Below, piece by piece: positions 1 through 5,651 of a stretch of 6,316 nt of DNA. Origin of the DNA: Candidatus Omnitrophota bacterium (GTDB lineage Bacteria > Omnitrophota > Gorgyraeia > Duberdicusellales > Duberdicusellaceae). Below the pieces are notes generated by a model that made no database searches, was not told the DNA's origin, and saw nothing but the letters and a program-made list of their open reading frames with translations. The position numbers were made by a program, and so were the translations under genes. The DNA is taken from NCBI GenBank assembly GCA_015486615.1, contig WFRI01000074.1:1-6316 (forward strand), in the 5' to 3' direction. Each line of letters starts with the position of its first letter. Position 1 is the first letter of the stretch.

Positions 1-98
1 CGGCTTTTCTGAAAAATATCAGTCTCAGAAGTAAACACAACGCCTAAAACAACACCAGCCACAATGCCAATTGTTATAAACAAAAATTTGTTTTTCAT
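1..98 (-). CDS. N-terminus of an exported or membrane-anchored protein (partial)
   Basis: Only the first 32 codons are inside the window; the gene continues past position 1. The start is ATG at 98-96, five bases after a strong AAGGAGG Shine-Dalgarno at 110-104. The peptide begins MKNKFLF and continues with a hydrophobic, glycine/valine-rich stretch of about 17 residues (roughly 5-22), followed by a polar segment (TSETDIFQKS). This is the pattern of a signal peptide or an N-terminal signal anchor: a short basic N-terminus, a hydrophobic core, and no obvious AxA cleavage site before the window ends. The style recalls the leader of DegP/DegQ (HtrA) periplasmic serine proteases, but no catalytic region is visible and that guess rests on general resemblance only. 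It has its own spacer and likely promoter, so it is probably a separate transcription unit from the toxin-antitoxin genes. Confidence 0.75.
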   Translation of the reverse strand, partial: MKNKFLFITIGIVAGVVLGVVFTSETDIFQKS

Positions 99-140
99 AA
101 CCGCCTCCTTGGGATAATTTTTAGATAATAATTTTATAGG

Positions 141-169
141 ATTATACCTGCAATTTTTAAAACAATCCT
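141..169 (-). promoter_or_regulatory. Probable promoter of the left-edge gene
   Basis: A perfect TATAAT −10 hexamer reads on the minus strand at 146-141, about 43 bases ahead of the ATG at 98, in a very AT-rich spacer. The hexamer at the usual −35 distance (AGGATT, 169-164, 17-base spacer) is a poor match, so the promoter is weak, helped by an activator, or assigned on the −10 alone. Confidence 0.45.
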
Positions 170-284
170 ATTTTTTGCAAAATAGCCTTATAACAAAAAT
201 AACCAAATACAAGCAAATTCCAATATTCAATCTTACTAACTTATCAACGTAATTTACACCGCCAGTATTTTTTTAGCGGCAGCC

Positions 285-320
285 TTCGACATTCGACACT
301 GGATATCGACGTTGGACATT
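285..320 (+). repeat. Heptad tandem array, copy 4 (TTCGACA/TTGGACA units)
   Basis: Five units follow one another: TTCGACA, TTCGACA, CTGGATA, a six-base TCGACG, and TTGGACA, then TT. It lies six bases beyond the toxin stop codon, in the 99-325 spacer. The 14 bases CGACGTTGGACATT at 307-320 recur exactly on the minus strand at 6105-6092. Just before it, 259-284 contains a short CCGC/GCGG inverted repeat around a T7 run, then GCAGCC, which may be a decayed form of the hairpin block seen at the other arrays. The rest of the spacer (about 170-258) is AT-rich with no gene or clear signal. Confidence 0.7.
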
Positions 321-325
321 CTTAA

Positions 326-640
326 TTACTCCAGGGATAAAGCAAACTTGATTGCCTTATCAATCTGGTTAATTTTTTCTGACTTTAAAGAACAGATTCT
401 TTCTAAGAGTATTGCTTTTCTTATAGTAGTGATTGTATCAAGATTTACCACGCATTTTCTAGGTAAACCGTCTTTTTCATTTAAATGGACCTCTACGGGA
501 ATATTGCGGACCGTAGTCGTAATTTGAGCAATAGTTACAGCATTACGCACTCTATAGGCTTCATCACGAGAAAGCAAAACAACAGGACGCCTGCCTATAG
601 GCTCAGGCTGTCTTGCCCACCAAACTTCGCCTCTTTTCAT
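326..640 (-). CDS. MazF/PemK-type toxin, predicted mRNA endoribonuclease
   Basis: This 104-residue protein has the family features of MazF/PemK toxins, which cleave mRNA and are held inactive by a co-expressed antitoxin. The N-terminus MKRGEVWW is the typical first beta strand. GRRPVVLLSRD (16-26) contains the conserved basic active-site region, and ITTTVRNIPVEV (40-51) carries the conserved threonine segment. GLP plus CVVNLDTI (58-70) is the usual core before the C-terminal helix (about 87-103). Length is normal for the family and nothing appears truncated. The ATG at 640-638 overlaps the antitoxin's TGA in an ATGA arrangement, so translation is probably coupled. An AGGAGG at 656-651 and an AAGG at 650-647 lie inside the antitoxin reading frame. 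No terminator with a U-tract is visible downstream. Cleavage specificity cannot be told from sequence. Confidence 0.93.
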   Translation of the reverse strand: MKRGEVWWARQPEPIGRRPVVLLSRDEAYRVRNAVTIAQITTTVRNIPVEVHLNEKDGLPRKCVVNLDTITTIRKAILLERICSLKSEKINQIDKAIKFALSLE

Positions 641-894
641 TTCCAGCCTTCCTCCTGAAAAGCCTCAGCAGAAACTTCCTCCATTGCTCTTATCTCTTTC
701 AAAGGCTCCGGCTTTTTCTTGTAGCCCTCTTCATATTGCCTTATCATTTTCTCTTCCTCTATGCTTTTAAGCCAAAAACGAATTGCCATATCAATAACTG
801 CGCTGCGCTGCACTCCTAATTCGTTTCTGATCTCTTCAATGCGCTTAAAATCATCCTTTGGCAGGCTGATAGCCACCTTGGTTGTCCTGAGCAT
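637..894 (-). CDS. Ribbon-helix-helix antitoxin of the MazF/PemK-type module
   Basis: An 85-residue protein, predicted to bind its own promoter with its N-terminus and the toxin with its C-terminus. Residues about 5-43 (TKVAISLPKDDFKRIEEI, then a turn around ELGVQRS and helix AVIDMAIRFWL) fit a ribbon-helix-helix fold: one DNA-contacting beta strand and two helices. Residues 45-85 are highly charged, with EEE, KKK and several glutamates, and end in GW-K, as expected for a flexible toxin-binding tail. I place the start at ATG 894-892, eight bases after AGGAGG (908-903). The GTG at 903 that would add three codons overlaps that Shine-Dalgarno and is unlikely to be used. The last four bases overlap the toxin start (ATGA, 640-637). 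It follows recA by 84 bases but has its own promoter. Confidence 0.88.
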   Translation of the reverse strand: MLRTTKVAISLPKDDFKRIEEIRNELGVQRSAVIDMAIRFWLKSIEEEKMIRQYEEGYKKKPEPLKEIRAMEEVSAEAFQEEGWK

Positions 895-919
895 AACCTT
901 CACCTCCTTTTCCTACCAA

Positions 920-948
920 AGTATAACATATTTCATACCATTTGTCAA
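920..948 (-). promoter_or_regulatory. Near-consensus sigma70-type promoter of the toxin-antitoxin operon
   Basis: On the minus strand TTGACA (948-943) and TATACT (925-920) are separated by exactly 17 bases. This is the best promoter in the window. The expected transcription start is near 913, leaving a leader of about 20 bases that includes the AGGAGG at 908-903. It lies wholly in the 84-base gap after recA. Confidence 0.85.
921..938. promoter_or_regulatory. Candidate operator palindrome inside the toxin-antitoxin promoter
   Basis: GTATGAAATATGTTATAC (minus strand) is an imperfect 18-base palindrome in which seven of nine positions pair. It fills most of the −35/−10 spacer and touches the −10. 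Ribbon-helix-helix antitoxins usually repress their own operon by binding such half-sites, so this is the natural candidate site. Binding itself is inferred, not seen. Confidence 0.5.
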
Positions 949-978
949 GCGGCAAAGTTTTACAGTATGCCTGTGTAA

Positions 979-1986
979 TCATTTTTTCGCGCTTTCCAAA
1001 ACAACAGATTTTATTTCTTCAAAAGCCTGCGGATTATCTTTTAGATACTGACGCAGGGATTCTTTCCCCTGGGCAAGATTTTTACCATTATAAGAGAACC
1101 AACTGCCGGATTTCTTTATAATTCCGGAGTCAATAGCACAGTCAACAATATTGCCGGCTTTGGAGACTCCTTCGTTATAAAGAATATCAAAGAATGTTTC
1201 CTTAAACGGCGGCGCAACTTTATTCTTTACTACTTTTGCCCTGACTTTAATCCCGACTACACCTTTGTCCCCGGCAGTAATATTGGCTGTTCTTCTTAAA
1301 TCAATTCTTACCGAAGAATAAAATTTTAATGCCCGGCCGCCGGGAGTAGTTTCCGGATTACCAAACATAACCCCTATCTTCATCCTTATCTGATTGATAA
1401 AAATTACGCAGGTTTTAGATTTGCTGATTGCAGCAGTAAGTTTCCGAAGAGCCTGAGACATAAGCCTGGCCTGCAGTCCTATCTGAGCATCGCCCATATT
1501 ACCTTCAATTTCTACCCGCGGGACTAATGCCGCTACAGAATCTATCACTACTAAATCCACAGCATTAGACCGCACCAGAGTTTCTGTAATTTCCAAAGCC
1601 TGCTCGCCTGTATCCGGCTGGGAAACCAGCAAATCGTCTAAGTTAATTCCGATAATCTTGCCGTAAGAAGGGTCAAAAGCATGTTCAGCATCCACAAAAG
1701 CCGCAACCCCGCCTTGTTTCTGGACCTCGGCTATTATACTGAGTGTTAAAGTGGTTTTGCCGGAAGACTCCGGGCCGAAAATTTCTATAACCCGGCCCCT
1801 GGGCACTCCGCCTACTCCTAAGGCCCGGTCTAAACTAAGAATACCCGTAGAGATCGCCTCCACGTCCAGCCTAATATCATCGCCCAGCCGCATTATTGAG
1901 CCCCTGCCAAACTGTTTTTCTATCTGGGATATTGCTAAATCCAACGCTTTCCTGCGATTAGAAACAACCCCTTTATCTTTATTCAT
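979..1986 (-). CDS. recA: RecA recombinase
   Basis: RecA is the ATP-dependent strand-exchange protein that forms filaments on single-stranded DNA for recombinational repair, and in many bacteria triggers SOS. All signatures are intact in 335 residues. There is an N-terminal oligomerisation helix with FGRGSIMRLG (26-35), Walker A GPESSGKT (71-78), the catalytic glutamate in VDAEHAFD (Glu101), and Walker B VVIDS (146-150). DNA-binding loop L1 is around 152-166, NQIR is at 198-201, and loop L2 (MKIGVMFGNPETTPGG) is at 202-217. A C-terminal domain follows. The protein ends ESAKK, lacking the long acidic tail of E. coli RecA (353 residues), which is common elsewhere. The start is ATG 1986, two bases after a purine-rich AGGAAAGGGGAG. 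It has its own promoter. I see no LexA-type box of either the E. coli or the B. subtilis form. recX is not next to it. Confidence 0.98.
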   Translation of the reverse strand: MNKDKGVVSNRRKALDLAISQIEKQFGRGSIMRLGDDIRLDVEAISTGILSLDRALGVGGVPRGRVIEIFGPESSGKTTLTLSIIAEVQKQGGVAAFVDAEHAFDPSYGKIIGINLDDLLVSQPDTGEQALEITETLVRSNAVDLVVIDSVAALVPRVEIEGNMGDAQIGLQARLMSQALRKLTAAISKSKTCVIFINQIRMKIGVMFGNPETTPGGRALKFYSSVRIDLRRTANITAGDKGVVGIKVRAKVVKNKVAPPFKETFFDILYNEGVSKAGNIVDCAIDSGIIKKSGSWFSYNGKNLAQGKESLRQYLKDNPQAFEEIKSVVLESAKK

Positions 1987-2029
1987 AACTCCCCTTTCCT
2001 TGGCTTTACCTATATTATTTTACTTTTCA

Positions 2030-2060
2030 ATTATACCAAAAAAATAGAATCCTAAAACAA
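2030..2060 (-). promoter_or_regulatory. recA promoter with extended −10
   Basis: The minus strand reads TGGTATAAT, a perfect −10 (2035-2030) with the TG of an extended −10 element. No good −35 is present. The options are TTGTTT at 2060-2055 with a long 19-base spacer or GTTTTA at 2058-2053 with 17; an extended −10 often compensates for this. The transcription start would be near 2023, giving a leader of about 37 bases. No SOS-type inverted repeat overlaps it. Confidence 0.7.
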
Positions 2061-2091
2061 AGTTTTTGACAGCGGTATTTGCATCTACTGT

Positions 2092-2119
2092 TTAAAAAAG
2101 CACTGGCGTGCTTTTTTAA
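2092..2119. terminator. Symmetrical A6/T6 hairpin, probable intrinsic terminator of the glyA-deaminase operon
   Basis: The arms TTAAAAAAGCAC (2092-2103) and GTGCTTTTTTAA (2108-2119) pair perfectly over 12 bases around a TGGC loop. On the minus strand it forms a GCAC/GTGC stem followed by T6, about 105 bases after the dCMP deaminase stop and ahead of the recA promoter, so it should separate the two units. It is symmetrical and could act in both directions. A near-identical design is present at 6185-6210, and both belong to the repeat family described under findings. Confidence 0.65.
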
Positions 2120-2123
2120 CGCG

Positions 2124-2220
2124 GGTGCCGGTAAGAAGACAGTTGTCCAATGCCGTAAGAACTACTCTTCCCACTTCCCACTTCTTACTTCCTACTTTCA
2201 CCCACGACATCCGACAACTG
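2124..2220 (+). repeat. Composite intergenic repeat, copy 1 (GGTGCCGGTAAGAAG block plus YYYACTT heptads)
   Basis: The block GGTGCCGGTAAGAAG (2124-2138) follows the hairpin by four bases. Next comes an array of 7-base units: TACTCTT (2163), CCCACTT (2170), CCCACTT (2177), CTTACTT (2184) and CCTACTT (2191), consensus YYYACTT. It ends in two CGACA-type units. The array is bracketed by an imperfect inverted repeat, CAGTTGTCCAATG (2140-2152) and CATCCGACAACTG (2208-2220), 11 of 13 pairing. No reading frame runs through it, and it ends four bases before the deaminase stop codon. Confidence 0.75.
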
Positions 2221-2221
2221 A

Positions 2222-2236
2222 GTTTCACTTTGAAAC
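2222..2236. other. Short hairpin over the deaminase stop codon
   Basis: GTTTCA (2222-2227) and TGAAAC (2231-2236) pair perfectly around a CTT loop, spanning the TGA at 2227-2225. No T-run follows on either strand, so it does not look like an intrinsic terminator. It may protect the 3′ end of the message, or be chance. Confidence 0.3.
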
Positions 2237-2695
2237 CTGGCGCAGTTTAATTTTAGCCTCTTTTAAAAACTGTCTGGCCATATTATCCGGATAATCACCT
2301 TCAAAAACCACCTCTTTTATTCCGGCGTTTATTATCATTTTCGCGCAAATAATACAAGGGCTGACTGTTACATAAAGCACACTGCCGTTTATAGAAACTC
2401 CGTGGTAAGCCGCCTGAATAATCGCATTCTGTTCTGCATGCAGGCCCCTGCATAATTCATGCCTTTGGCCGGAAGGAACCTTTAATTTCTGGCGCAGGCA
2501 TCCGGTGACTTCGCAATGAGTAATTCCGCGGGGTGCGCCGTTATATCCTGTAGTCAAAATCCTGCGGTCCTTAACCACAACTGCCCCGACTTTCCTGCGC
2601 AGGCAGGTAGACCTCTGAGAAACCAAATGGGCAATACTTAAGAAATATTCATCCCAGGAAGGCCGGCTGATTTGTTTTTTGGAATCTTCCACCAT
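2225..2695 (-). CDS. dCMP deaminase (ComEB-like)
   Basis: This enzyme is a zinc-dependent cytidine/deoxycytidylate deaminase that converts dCMP to dUMP, feeding dTMP synthesis. The 156 residues are full length for the family. RPSWDEYFLSIA (11-22) is the typical start and GAVVVKDRRILTTGYNGAPRG (37-57) the substrate-binding segment. HC at 60-61, Cys66 and Cys82 fit the extra metal-binding residues of dCMP deaminases. The catalytic zinc site is HAE (86-88, Glu88 as proton shuttle) with PCIIC (113-117, cysteines 114 and 117). The start is ATG 2695, seven bases past the glyA stop, with only a weak GTAGGG as ribosome site, so translation is probably coupled to glyA. Riboflavin- and tRNA-type deaminases share the HAE/PCxxC core, but the 44-66 region favours dCMP deaminase. 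Its product and GlyA's methylene-tetrahydrofolate are both thymidylate synthase substrates. Confidence 0.93.
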   Translation of the reverse strand: MVEDSKKQISRPSWDEYFLSIAHLVSQRSTCLRRKVGAVVVKDRRILTTGYNGAPRGITHCEVTGCLRQKLKVPSGQRHELCRGLHAEQNAIIQAAYHGVSINGSVLYVTVSPCIICAKMIINAGIKEVVFEGDYPDNMARQFLKEAKIKLRQVSK

Positions 2696-2702
2696 AAAAA
2701 CC

Positions 2703-3947
2703 CTACATTTTCAATTCCGGGTATAAAGGAAACTTATCCGTCAAAGCCTTAATTCTCTGTCTTAAAGCATCCGAAGGTTCTTCTCTTCTCAACGCAGAAA
2801 CTATAACTTTAGAAATCTCCTCAATTTCCGGCTCAGCCATACCCCGGGAAGTAACTGCCGGGGTGCCTATCCTTATCCCGCTGGCTACAACCGGAGGCTG
2901 GGGATCAAAGGGAATCAGGTTTTTGTTAACTGTTATGTTTATCTCTTCAAGAATACTCACTGCTTCTTTGCCGGTAATACCCATACTTCTTAAATCCGCC
3001 AAGAGCAGATGGTTATCACTGCCGCCGGATACTATTCTTATTCCTTGAGAAGACAATTCGCGGCAGAACACTTTGATATTGTCAATTATTTTTTTCTGGT
3101 ATTCTTTAAATTCCGAAGTCTCAGCCTGTTTGAAAGCCACTGCCTTAGCGGCAATAATATGCATAAGCGGCCCGCCTTGAATTCCCGGAAATAAAGCAGT
3201 GTTAAGTTTTTTGGCAAAATCTTTCTTCGCCAAAATAAAACCGCCTCTGGGCCCGCGCAGAGTTTTATGCGTGGTGGAAGTAACAAACTCCGCATACTCG
3301 CAGGGATTAGGATGCAGGCCTGCAGCAACTAAGCCGGCGAAATGTGCCATATCAACCAACAAATAAGCGCCTACTCTATCGGCAATTCTTCTGAACTGTT
3401 TAAAGTCTATAATTCTGGGGTAAGCCGATGCCCCGGCAATAATAAGTTTGGGTTTATGTTCCAAAGCCAAAGTTTCTATTTCATTGTAATCAATATACTC
3501 GGTTTTCTTATCTACGCCGTAAGCAACCACATTATAAATCCTGCCGCTGAAATTCAAAGGGTGTCCGTGAGAAAGGTGGCCTCCGCAGGCTAAGTCCATT
3601 GCTAAGATAGTATCGCCAGGTTTTAACAAAGCAAACATAACTGCCATATTCGCCTGGGTGCCGGAATGCGGCTGGACATTAGCGTATTCCGCGCCAAATA
3701 ATTCCATAACTCTTTCCCTCGCCAAATTCTCAGCCTGGTCAACATAATTACATCCGCCATACCACCTGGCTTTAGGATAGCCTTCAGCATATTTATTAGT
3801 CAGCACACTGCCTTGCGCTTCCATCACTGCCAAAGAGGTAAAATTCTCCGAAGCAATAAGCTCAATATGCTGTCTCTGCCGGTTAAGTTCTGCTTTTACA
3901 ACTTCAAAAATACGCGGGTCAGTCTGTTTTAAATTGTCAAAGTTCAT
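2703..3947 (-). CDS. glyA: Serine hydroxymethyltransferase
   Basis: GlyA is a PLP enzyme that converts serine and tetrahydrofolate to glycine and 5,10-methylene-tetrahydrofolate, the main source of one-carbon units. The 414 residues match the usual bacterial length. IASENF (31-36) and NKYAEGYP (51-58) form the N-terminal substrate region. QPHSGTQAN (92-100) is the cofactor phosphate site, GGHLSHGHP is at 122-130, and VDMAHFAGLVAAG (198-210) includes the cofactor-contacting aspartate and histidine. STTHKTLRGPRGG (224-236) carries the Schiff-base lysine Lys228. The C-terminal domain has SGIRIGTPAVTSRG (356-369). The start is ATG 3947, behind AGGAGG at 3956-3951 with an unusually short 3-base spacing. 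The first 11 bases overlap the end of rpiB, so the two are translationally linked. Nothing is missing or unusual in the protein. Confidence 0.98.
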   Translation of the reverse strand: MNFDNLKQTDPRIFEVVKAELNRQRQHIELIASENFTSLAVMEAQGSVLTNKYAEGYPKARWYGGCNYVDQAENLARERVMELFGAEYANVQPHSGTQANMAVMFALLKPGDTILAMDLACGGHLSHGHPLNFSGRIYNVVAYGVDKKTEYIDYNEIETLALEHKPKLIIAGASAYPRIIDFKQFRRIADRVGAYLLVDMAHFAGLVAAGLHPNPCEYAEFVTSTTHKTLRGPRGGFILAKKDFAKKLNTALFPGIQGGPLMHIIAAKAVAFKQAETSEFKEYQKKIIDNIKVFCRELSSQGIRIVSGGSDNHLLLADLRSMGITGKEAVSILEEINITVNKNLIPFDPQPPVVASGIRIGTPAVTSRGMAEPEIEEISKVIVSALRREEPSDALRQRIKALTDKFPLYPELKM

Positions 3948-4386
3948 AGCCCTCCTCTATCTTTTTAATCTGCCTAACCCTCCTTAAATGCCTGCCGCCT
4001 TCAAACTCTGTAGAAAGCCATGCAGAAACAATTCTCTTAGCCAAGTTAACATCCACAAAATCTGCGCCGAACACCAAAATATTAGCGTCATTGTGCAGGC
4101 GGGAAAATTTAGCACCCTTTACATTATGCACTAATGCGGCACGGGCGCCTTTTACCTTATTAGCCGCAATTGCTGAGCCTATGCCGGTTTTGCAGATAAG
4201 AATCCCCCTCTCAGCCTTTTTTTTAGCCACAGCCGCGGCTGTCCGGAAACAATAAACCGGATAATCGCAGGAATCAGAAGAAAAAGTTCCTTTATCCTCT
4301 ACCCGGTATTTTTTCTTCTTCAAAAACTCAATAAGGGAATTTTTAAGTTTAAATCCCCGATGGTCAGAACCAATTGCTATCTTCAC
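3937..4386 (-). CDS. rpiB: Ribose-5-phosphate isomerase B
   Basis: RpiB interconverts ribulose 5-phosphate and ribose 5-phosphate in the pentose phosphate pathway and so supplies the PRPP used by purine synthesis. The 149 residues match the family. GSDHRGFKLK (6-15) has the Asp/His pair of the phosphosugar site. Cys65 in GILICKTGIG is the catalytic base position, with SAIAANKVKGARAAL following. HNDANILVFG (98-107) and EGGRHLRRV (129-137) complete the active site. The commonest form of the cysteine motif is CGTGIG; here the second residue is lysine, a variant I believe occurs elsewhere. The start is GTG at 4386-4384, because no ATG lies near the conserved MKIAIGSDHRG sequence. The ribosome site is a modest AGAGGCGG. 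It follows the tsaC fusion gene by 40 bases and overlaps glyA by 11. LacA/LacB isomerases are related but unlikely in this context. Confidence 0.96.
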   Translation of the reverse strand: MKIAIGSDHRGFKLKNSLIEFLKKKKYRVEDKGTFSSDSCDYPVYCFRTAAAVAKKKAERGILICKTGIGSAIAANKVKGARAALVHNVKGAKFSRLHNDANILVFGADFVDVNLAKRIVSAWLSTEFEGGRHLRRVRQIKKIEEGYEL

Positions 4387-4426
4387 CTGCCGCCTCTTGA
4401 TTAAAACTTGACTAAAAACAACTCCA

Positions 4427-5494
4427 CTATTCTTTCAGCCAGTCTGCAATATTCTGCACTGCTGTTTTAATAACAGCAAAACTCTGCCGGTAAACATCTT
4501 CACTGCCGCCAATAGGATCAGGTATATCCCTATCCGGCAAATCCGGCAGAAAACTGCTAATATGAGTTATCCTGCTGAATGCTTTGGGCTCAATAGCAGC
4601 AATACTTTCCTTATGTTTTTGCTCCATTACAATGATTATATCTGCTGTATGGACAATTTCCCGGGTAATCCTCCTGGCCCTATGGCCTGAAGCATCAATA
4701 CCTTCCTGTTTTAACAAAAATATAGTCTCTTCGCTGACTGAAGAACCCGGCAAAGCAAGAGTTCCGGCAGACTCCACTTCAATATCCTCCGAAAGAAAAG
4801 AATCTCTGCTAATATACAGTTTCAGCAAATATTCAGCCATTACCGACCGGCAGGAGTTTCCCGTGCAAACGAATAAGACTCTTTTTTTCCTAATTATACT
4901 CCAAATATCTTTTTTAGGCAACGCACCTTCGCGAATTATTTTAGCCGGGTGCTGCGTCAAATCCAGCACTGTAGATGCGGTTTTATACTGACAAGGGCCT
5001 GAATCCACAATTAAATCCAGGCCCTCGGGAAAATATTCTTCTGCCTGTTGAGAGTTTACAGCCGCCGGCAGGCCGGAGATATTGGCAGAAGAAATAATTA
5101 CCGGAGTAAAAGTTTCTTTTAATATTTCCCTGCAAACCTTATGATTCGGAACACGCGCGCCTAACGTCCCGGGTATAATTTTAGAATAAAAAATTACTGT
5201 AAGAGGCCCCGGCCAAAATTTTTCAATCAGCCTGTAACCGTAAGGAGGAAGCACTTCTAAATAAAAATCCACATCAGATTCATCCGGTATATGCAGAGTG
5301 AAATTCTTCTCTTGCGGCCTTTTCTTCAGTTCAAAAAGCCTGTTTACGCTGGCCTGCATTTTTAAATTAACAGCCAGTCCATAGACCGTTTCCGTAGGCA
5401 CAGCAACTATCCCGCCCTGTTTAATTAAATCAGCGGCCTTTCTTATTAAAGAAAAGTCTATATTCTCCGGGTCAATGTAAACTTTCTCTGTCAT
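4427..5494 (-). CDS. Fused TsaC (YrdC/YwlC) threonylcarbamoyl-AMP synthase and low-molecular-weight phosphatase
   Basis: Two enzymes are joined in one 355-residue chain. Residues about 10-195 are a YrdC/TsaC domain, which makes threonylcarbamoyl-AMP from threonine, bicarbonate and ATP for the t6A37 modification of tRNA. Its motifs are VPTETVYGLAV (32-42), KKRP (57-60), FWPGPLTV (93-100), GARVPNH (112-118), SSANISG (135-141) and STVLDLT (174-180). Residues about 204-355 are a low-molecular-weight phosphatase. VCTGNSCRS (209-217) is the P-loop with nucleophile Cys210 and Arg216, and IPDPIGG (324-330) carries the general acid Asp326. The phosphatase could act on phosphotyrosine or, like YwlE, phosphoarginine. 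Its P-loop has Ser where YwlE has Thr and Val where Pro usually follows RS, so the substrate is open. No Shine-Dalgarno precedes the ATG at 5494; the conserved N-terminus supports this start. In B. subtilis ywlC, ywlE, rpiB and glyA lie in the same order as separate genes. Confidence 0.94.
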   Translation of the reverse strand: MTEKVYIDPENIDFSLIRKAADLIKQGGIVAVPTETVYGLAVNLKMQASVNRLFELKKRPQEKNFTLHIPDESDVDFYLEVLPPYGYRLIEKFWPGPLTVIFYSKIIPGTLGARVPNHKVCREILKETFTPVIISSANISGLPAAVNSQQAEEYFPEGLDLIVDSGPCQYKTASTVLDLTQHPAKIIREGALPKKDIWSIIRKKRVLFVCTGNSCRSVMAEYLLKLYISRDSFLSEDIEVESAGTLALPGSSVSEETIFLLKQEGIDASGHRARRITREIVHTADIIIVMEQKHKESIAAIEPKAFSRITHISSFLPDLPDRDIPDPIGGSEDVYRQSFAVIKTAVQNIADWLKE

Positions 5495-5510
5495 AAATTT
5501 ATAAATTTAT
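5493..5510. promoter_or_regulatory. 18-base perfect AT palindrome covering the tsaC-fusion start
   Basis: ATAAATTTATAAATTTAT is a perfect palindrome whose left end includes the first two bases (AT) of the start codon. It sits where a Shine-Dalgarno would be expected, and none is present. A possible −10 (TAAAAT, 5514-5509) overlaps its other end, but no −35 fits. It may be an operator, a promoter-proximal element with a near-leaderless transcript, or chance in AT-rich DNA. Confidence 0.35.
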
Positions 5511-5519
5511 TTTAACTAA

Positions 5520-5631
5520 GCACCTTTCCATCTACAGGTGCCGGGAAGAAGGCGTATAAACGTTCGACATTCGACATTTTTTTAACGTCCAGTGTCTAAC
5601 GTTTTGAATATACGACATTGGACATTTTGAT
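5520..5631 (+). repeat. Composite intergenic repeat, copy 2
   Basis: GCACCT (5520-5525) and AGGTGC (5536-5541) form a six-base stem with a 10-base loop. The overlapping block GGTGCCGGGAAGAAG (5537-5551) matches copy 1 except for one base. The array that follows has TTCGACA twice (5563-5576) and TACGACA, TTGGACA (5611-5624). Between these lies an inverted section (5584-5603). Positions 5559-5578 and 5584-5603 pair in 16 of 20 positions around a T5 loop. Compared with copy 1, the A6/T6 hairpin is absent, and CATCTAC joins directly to AGGTGCCGG. It fills the 157-base gap between purE and the tsaC fusion gene. Confidence 0.7.
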
Positions 5632-5651
5632 TTAACCCCGGCCTTAATTTC

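Noticed and set aside
285..320. CRISPR array
   Set aside because: The repeats are 7 bases long, contiguous and without unique spacers, and no cas gene is present.
312..527. Plus-strand open frame opposite the toxin gene
   Set aside because: It is antisense to a clear MazF family gene and starts inside the heptad array; no ribosome site.
895..903. GTG start for the antitoxin, three codons upstream
   Set aside because: It overlaps the AGGAGG sequence that is correctly spaced for the ATG at 894.
1987..2060. LexA/SOS box ahead of recA
   Set aside because: I found neither a CTGT-N8-ACAG nor a GAAC-N4-GTTC type inverted repeat near the promoter. Lineage-specific LexA sites cannot be excluded.
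4584..4991. Plus-strand open frame opposite the phosphatase domain
   Set aside because: It lies wholly inside the well-supported fusion gene on the other strand, has no ribosome site, and shows no recognisable protein features.
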